A stretch of DNA of 64,000 bases from NCBI RefSeq assembly GCF_030014955.1, contig NZ_JAGRPV010000001.1, positions 4,960,001 to 5,024,000 of the forward strand. The letters are read 5' to 3'. Positions 61,425 through 64,000 of the stretch are shown in pieces. How positions within the stretch are numbered: position 1 is the stretch's first letter; each line of letters opens with the position of its first letter. Source of the stretch: Cohnella hashimotonis (GTDB lineage: Bacteria > Bacillota > Bacilli > Paenibacillales > Paenibacillaceae). A program made the translations under genes and the position numbers. Under the pieces are notes generated by a model. It saw only the letters and a list, made by a program, of their open reading frames with translations, had not been told where the DNA came from and did not search any database.

Positions 61425-64000
61425 TCAGTCGGCGACGAACACGATATCGCGGAACAGATTGCTGTTCAGGTAAGTGCTCGTCGGCATCGTGCCAAGCGAG
61501 GTCGTACCGACGCCGCTCGCCGCGTAGGTGACGAGGCTGCCGTTGTTGATCGGGCTGTCGAAGCCGTGCTGCGTATCGGCGTAAAGCTTGTCCGTACCTG
61601 TGGAGACGGCCACGATATAGTCCGTGTTGGCCGAGATCGCTTGCGGCGTCGGAAGCGTGAACTCCTTCCAGCCCGCCGCTCCCGTCGGCACGCTCCAGCT
61701 GTAGGCCGTCGGCAGGATCATCGTGCCGGTGGCGACGTTCCAGATGCGAACCATATGGGTGCCGGTCTCCACGCCGTTGGTATAGATGCGCACCTTCGTG
61801 ATTTTGCCCGCCACGCTCGTCTTGAACTTGGTGCCGAGCTCGTACTGCGCGTCGTAGAAGTAATAGTCCGGCGTTTGCGTCGTGAAGATCGTCTGCGACG
61901 GCGTCGGAACGAAGACGATATCGCGGAAAAAGCTGCTGTTCAGGTAGGTGATGCTAGGCATCGTGCCGAGCGTCGTGCTGCCCACCCCGCTGGCCGCGTA
62001 GGTGATCAGATTGCCGTTGTTGATCGGACTGTCGAAGCCGTGCTGCGTGTCGGCGTAATACAGATCCGGGCTGTTCGTGACCGACACGATGTAGTCGGTA
62101 TCGGCCGAGATGGCAAGCGGCACGGGAAGCGTGAACTCCTTCCAGCCGGCCGTGCCGCCCGGAATATCCCAATCGTACGCCTTCGGCAGCAGCATGGCGC
62201 CCGTCGCCGCGTTCCAGATGCGCACCGTGTGAATGCCGCTCTCCGCATCCTTCGTGTAAATGCGCACCTTCGTGATCGTGCCGGACACGTTCGCCTTGAA
62301 TTTCGTGCCCAGGTCGTAGCGCGCGTCGGCGAAGAAGTTATTCGGCACTTGCGACGTATAAATCGACTGTCCCGGCTCCTGTACTTCCTCGATAACCGGA
62401 TTCCATTCCGTCTTGTCGCCCGTAGCGCTCGATTTGGCGCTTGCGATAAAGGAGATTTTGTCGCCCGACTTGACCATCAGCGTGATGTCGTGGCTGAGAC
62501 CGGTGGCATCGTTATAAGCGAGCGTGCCGGACCAGAGCGGTGTCGCGTCGTTGTTTTTGACGATTTTGACGTCCACGCCGTCGCCGCCGGAGACGTCCGC
62601 TTTTTTGGCCGTACCGGTAATGCGGATTTTCTTGATGCCATCGGACGTCCAGACGCGGTGAGCCGCTTGCCCGACGTCGGGCAGGAGCCAATTGTCGCCG
62701 ATCTGCATGCCGCCCGCGGACGACTTCCAATAGCCTTGCCCGTACTGCCAGTTCGCGTTGGGCGCGTAATCGTACGGAATACCGTAGCTCTGCGTCGTGC
62801 CGGCATCGTCGTAATCGTTCGGCGCAGGCGCCTCCTGCCAGACCGCGTTCGTCGAGCCGTTCACCAGATAGCTCCAGCCGGCCGCTCCCTGCGTCTTGTA
62901 AAATCCGGTGGCGGCATAATGGATGATATCGCCGCCGGGCAGCTTGACGATGTTGTTCGCGTACACATGGTCGCGCGGCATCGATTCCGTCAACCTCGGC
63001 GTCCGCTCGAAAATATTGTTGAGCGCCTGCGAGGCCGACGCTTTAACGATCGTATTGCCCGAAATCGTGCCCCCGTTGCCGAGATTCCAGCCGTGCACCA
63101 TGAAGGCGGCGTGCGGCTGGTTCGGATCGATCTTGAGCCCGTTGTTGACGATGTAGTTGCCGATAATGCTCGTGTTGGCGTTCTCGATCGGCATGCCGGT
63201 CACTTCGTTCCGGCCCCAGAACCCGTTGCGCGTCAGCATGAAGGCGTCTCCGTCGTTGTCGTGAATGTAGCTGTTCTGCACGGTAACGTCGGTATTCAAC
63301 CCCTCGAAGTCGACGCCGACGCCGTCCGGACCGTCCGGCGCCTTCGTCGAGCCGATCTCCACGTTGTCGACGGTGAAGTGATGCACGGCATTGAACTGCA
63401 GGCCCGCCGATCCCCATGCGAAGCCGTAAAGATAGCCGGACCGCAAAATTCGGCTGTTCGTAAAGCTGCCGACGAACGGACCGGAGCCGTCGTAGTTGAC
63501 GTGGCCGAACTGTACGCCCTCCCGATACGAATCCTTGGCGGTAATGGCATCGATCGTAATGTTGTCGGCCCAACCGACGTCAAGCGGCGCGTCGGTGTTG
63601 TTGATGGTCGTATTTTTGATCGTAATGTTTTGCAGGTGGCCATACAGCCCGCTGTCGAGATGCCTGCCGTGCGCATAGATGCCGATGGAATAGGCCGCGT
63701 ATTGCAACTCGGCGGCGCGGGTGTCCGCGGACGGATACGGATGGATCGGCCATTTCGCGATGTTGTGCACGTAGCAGTCCTCGATCCACAGGCCGTCCTT
63801 GTTGGCGGTGTTGTCGTTCGTGTAGACGATGCCCATTTTCGTATAGGCGATCTCGATGCCGACGATTTTCCAGCCGGCGTTGTTCTGCAGGCGGATGCCG
63901 TACATGATGCCGTTATTCGCGACATTCGTCGGGTCGGCGGCCGGTATGGCCGCTTCCGACGTATACGGCGTGATTCGCGGCCGCGCGCCGGTGCCGTACG
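61425..64000 (-). CDS. Secreted beta-helix protein with two DUF4082-type domains, 5' end missing
   Basis: The frame is open to the window end, where it still reads YGTGARPRITPYTSEAAIP, so the start and signal peptide lie beyond. About 857 residues are visible. The first 450 or so form a right-handed parallel beta-helix. A beta-sandwich with SGGDGVDVKIVKNN follows, matching the module in the beta-helix protein at 27054. The end has two tandem domains of about 145 residues with the DUF4082 pattern (DLGTKFKANVSGTITKVRIY, GWKEFTLPVPLAIS, then DTDYIVSV). It is first in an operon with the GH106-like and GH39 enzymes, so it probably binds or cuts the polymer outside the cell. Confidence 0.85.
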   Translation of the reverse strand, partial: YGTGARPRITPYTSEAAIPAADPTNVANNGIMYGIRLQNNAGWKIVGIEIAYTKMGIVYTNDNTANKDGLWIEDCYVHNIAKWPIHPYPSADTRAAELQYAAYSIGIYAHGRHLDSGLYGHLQNITIKNTTINNTDAPLDVGWADNITIDAITAKDSYREGVQFGHVNYDGSGPFVGSFTNSRILRSGYLYGFAWGSAGLQFNAVHHFTVDNVEIGSTKAPDGPDGVGVDFEGLNTDVTVQNSYIHDNDGDAFMLTRNGFWGRNEVTGMPIENANTSIIGNYIVNNGLKIDPNQPHAAFMVHGWNLGNGGTISGNTIVKASASQALNNIFERTPRLTESMPRDHVYANNIVKLPGGDIIHYAATGFYKTQGAAGWSYLVNGSTNAVWQEAPAPNDYDDAGTTQSYGIPYDYAPNANWQYGQGYWKSSAGGMQIGDNWLLPDVGQAAHRVWTSDGIKKIRITGTAKKADVSGGDGVDVKIVKNNDATPLWSGTLAYNDATGLSHDITLMVKSGDKISFIASAKSSATGDKTEWNPVIEEVQEPGQSIYTSQVPNNFFADARYDLGTKFKANVSGTITKVRIYTKDAESGIHTVRIWNAATGAMLLPKAYDWDIPGGTAGWKEFTLPVPLAISADTDYIVSVTNSPDLYYADTQHGFDSPINNGNLITYAASGVGSTTLGTMPSITYLNSSFFRDIVFVPTPSQTIFTTQTPDYYFYDAQYELGTKFKTSVAGKITKVRIYTNGVETGTHMVRIWNVATGTMILPTAYSWSVPTGAAGWKEFTLPTPQAISANTDYIVAVSTGTDKLYADTQHGFDSPINNGSLVTYAASGVGTTSLGTMPTSTYLNSNLFRDIVFVAD

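Noticed and set aside
58822-61473. 883-codon open frame opposite the GH106-like gene
   Set aside because: Antisense shadow of a GC-rich gene; composition is Arg/Asp/Val-rich with no recognisable domain or start site.

Overview
The window is 64 kb of a mostly GC-rich, gene-dense Gram-positive chromosome. The gene content points to the Paenibacillaceae (a Cohnella- or Paenibacillus-like soil bacterium): strong AGGAGG-type ribosome sites, many AraC regulators, a YesM/YesN-type two-component pair next to a sugar ABC transporter, PaiA, AdaA/AdaB, FdhF/YdeP with FdhD, and many glycoside hydrolases. This placement is an inference from gene content. I saw no rRNA, tRNA, CRISPR array, insertion sequence or integrase.

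Layout. 1-375 is the end of a 51-bp tandem repeat. 454-4327 is a sugar/polyol-type cluster (esterase, Gfo/Idh/MocA oxidoreductase, TIM-barrel isomerase, divergent AraC regulator). 5101-7195 is an OmpR-type two-component system. 7300-7720 is a second, unrelated 51-bp array. 7760-8752 is paiA with its MarR regulator. 8965-11505 is a GH4 alpha-galactosidase with an AraC regulator. 11623-16800 holds small membrane proteins, an M50-like protease, an AIM24 protein and the NAD(P)HX repair enzyme. 16932-20122 is a heme oxygenase-bacteriophytochrome operon. 20150-23797 holds a SplB-like radical SAM protein, a 52-bp array, and alkA facing adaB-adaA. 24028-27004 is a LacI-ThuA-Gfo/Idh operon. 27054-36432 is a six-gene minus-strand run: two sugar permeases, histidine kinase, response regulator, solute-binding lipoprotein and a secreted beta-helix protein. 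36633-45543 holds AlkD, a GntR/LacI hybrid regulator with a divergent GH38 mannosidase, a small two-gene unit of unknown function, and an AraC regulator with a GH127 enzyme. 45835-48534 is a quaternary-amine-type ABC importer with permease and binding protein fused. 48547-52489 is fdhD, an FdhF/YdeP oxidoreductase and an Mpg glycosylase. 52490-56508 is an AT-rich island with a frameshifted Imm70-type immunity gene, coding debris, an anchored protein, a small secreted Gly/Ser-rich protein and an orphan solute-binding lipoprotein. 56709-64000 is a minus-strand operon for plant or microbial glycan breakdown (GH39, a GH106-like enzyme, and a DUF4082-type beta-helix protein cut by the window end).

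How it fits together. Most of the window supports scavenging of complex carbohydrates: sensing at the membrane, import by ABC transporters, secreted beta-helix proteins, and cytoplasmic glycosidases each paired with its own regulator. A second theme is repair of alkylated DNA (alkA, adaA, adaB, alkD, mpg). The least understood parts are the three intergenic tandem arrays with nearly the same period, the AT-rich island, and a phytochrome whose GGDEF output domain has lost its signature residues.
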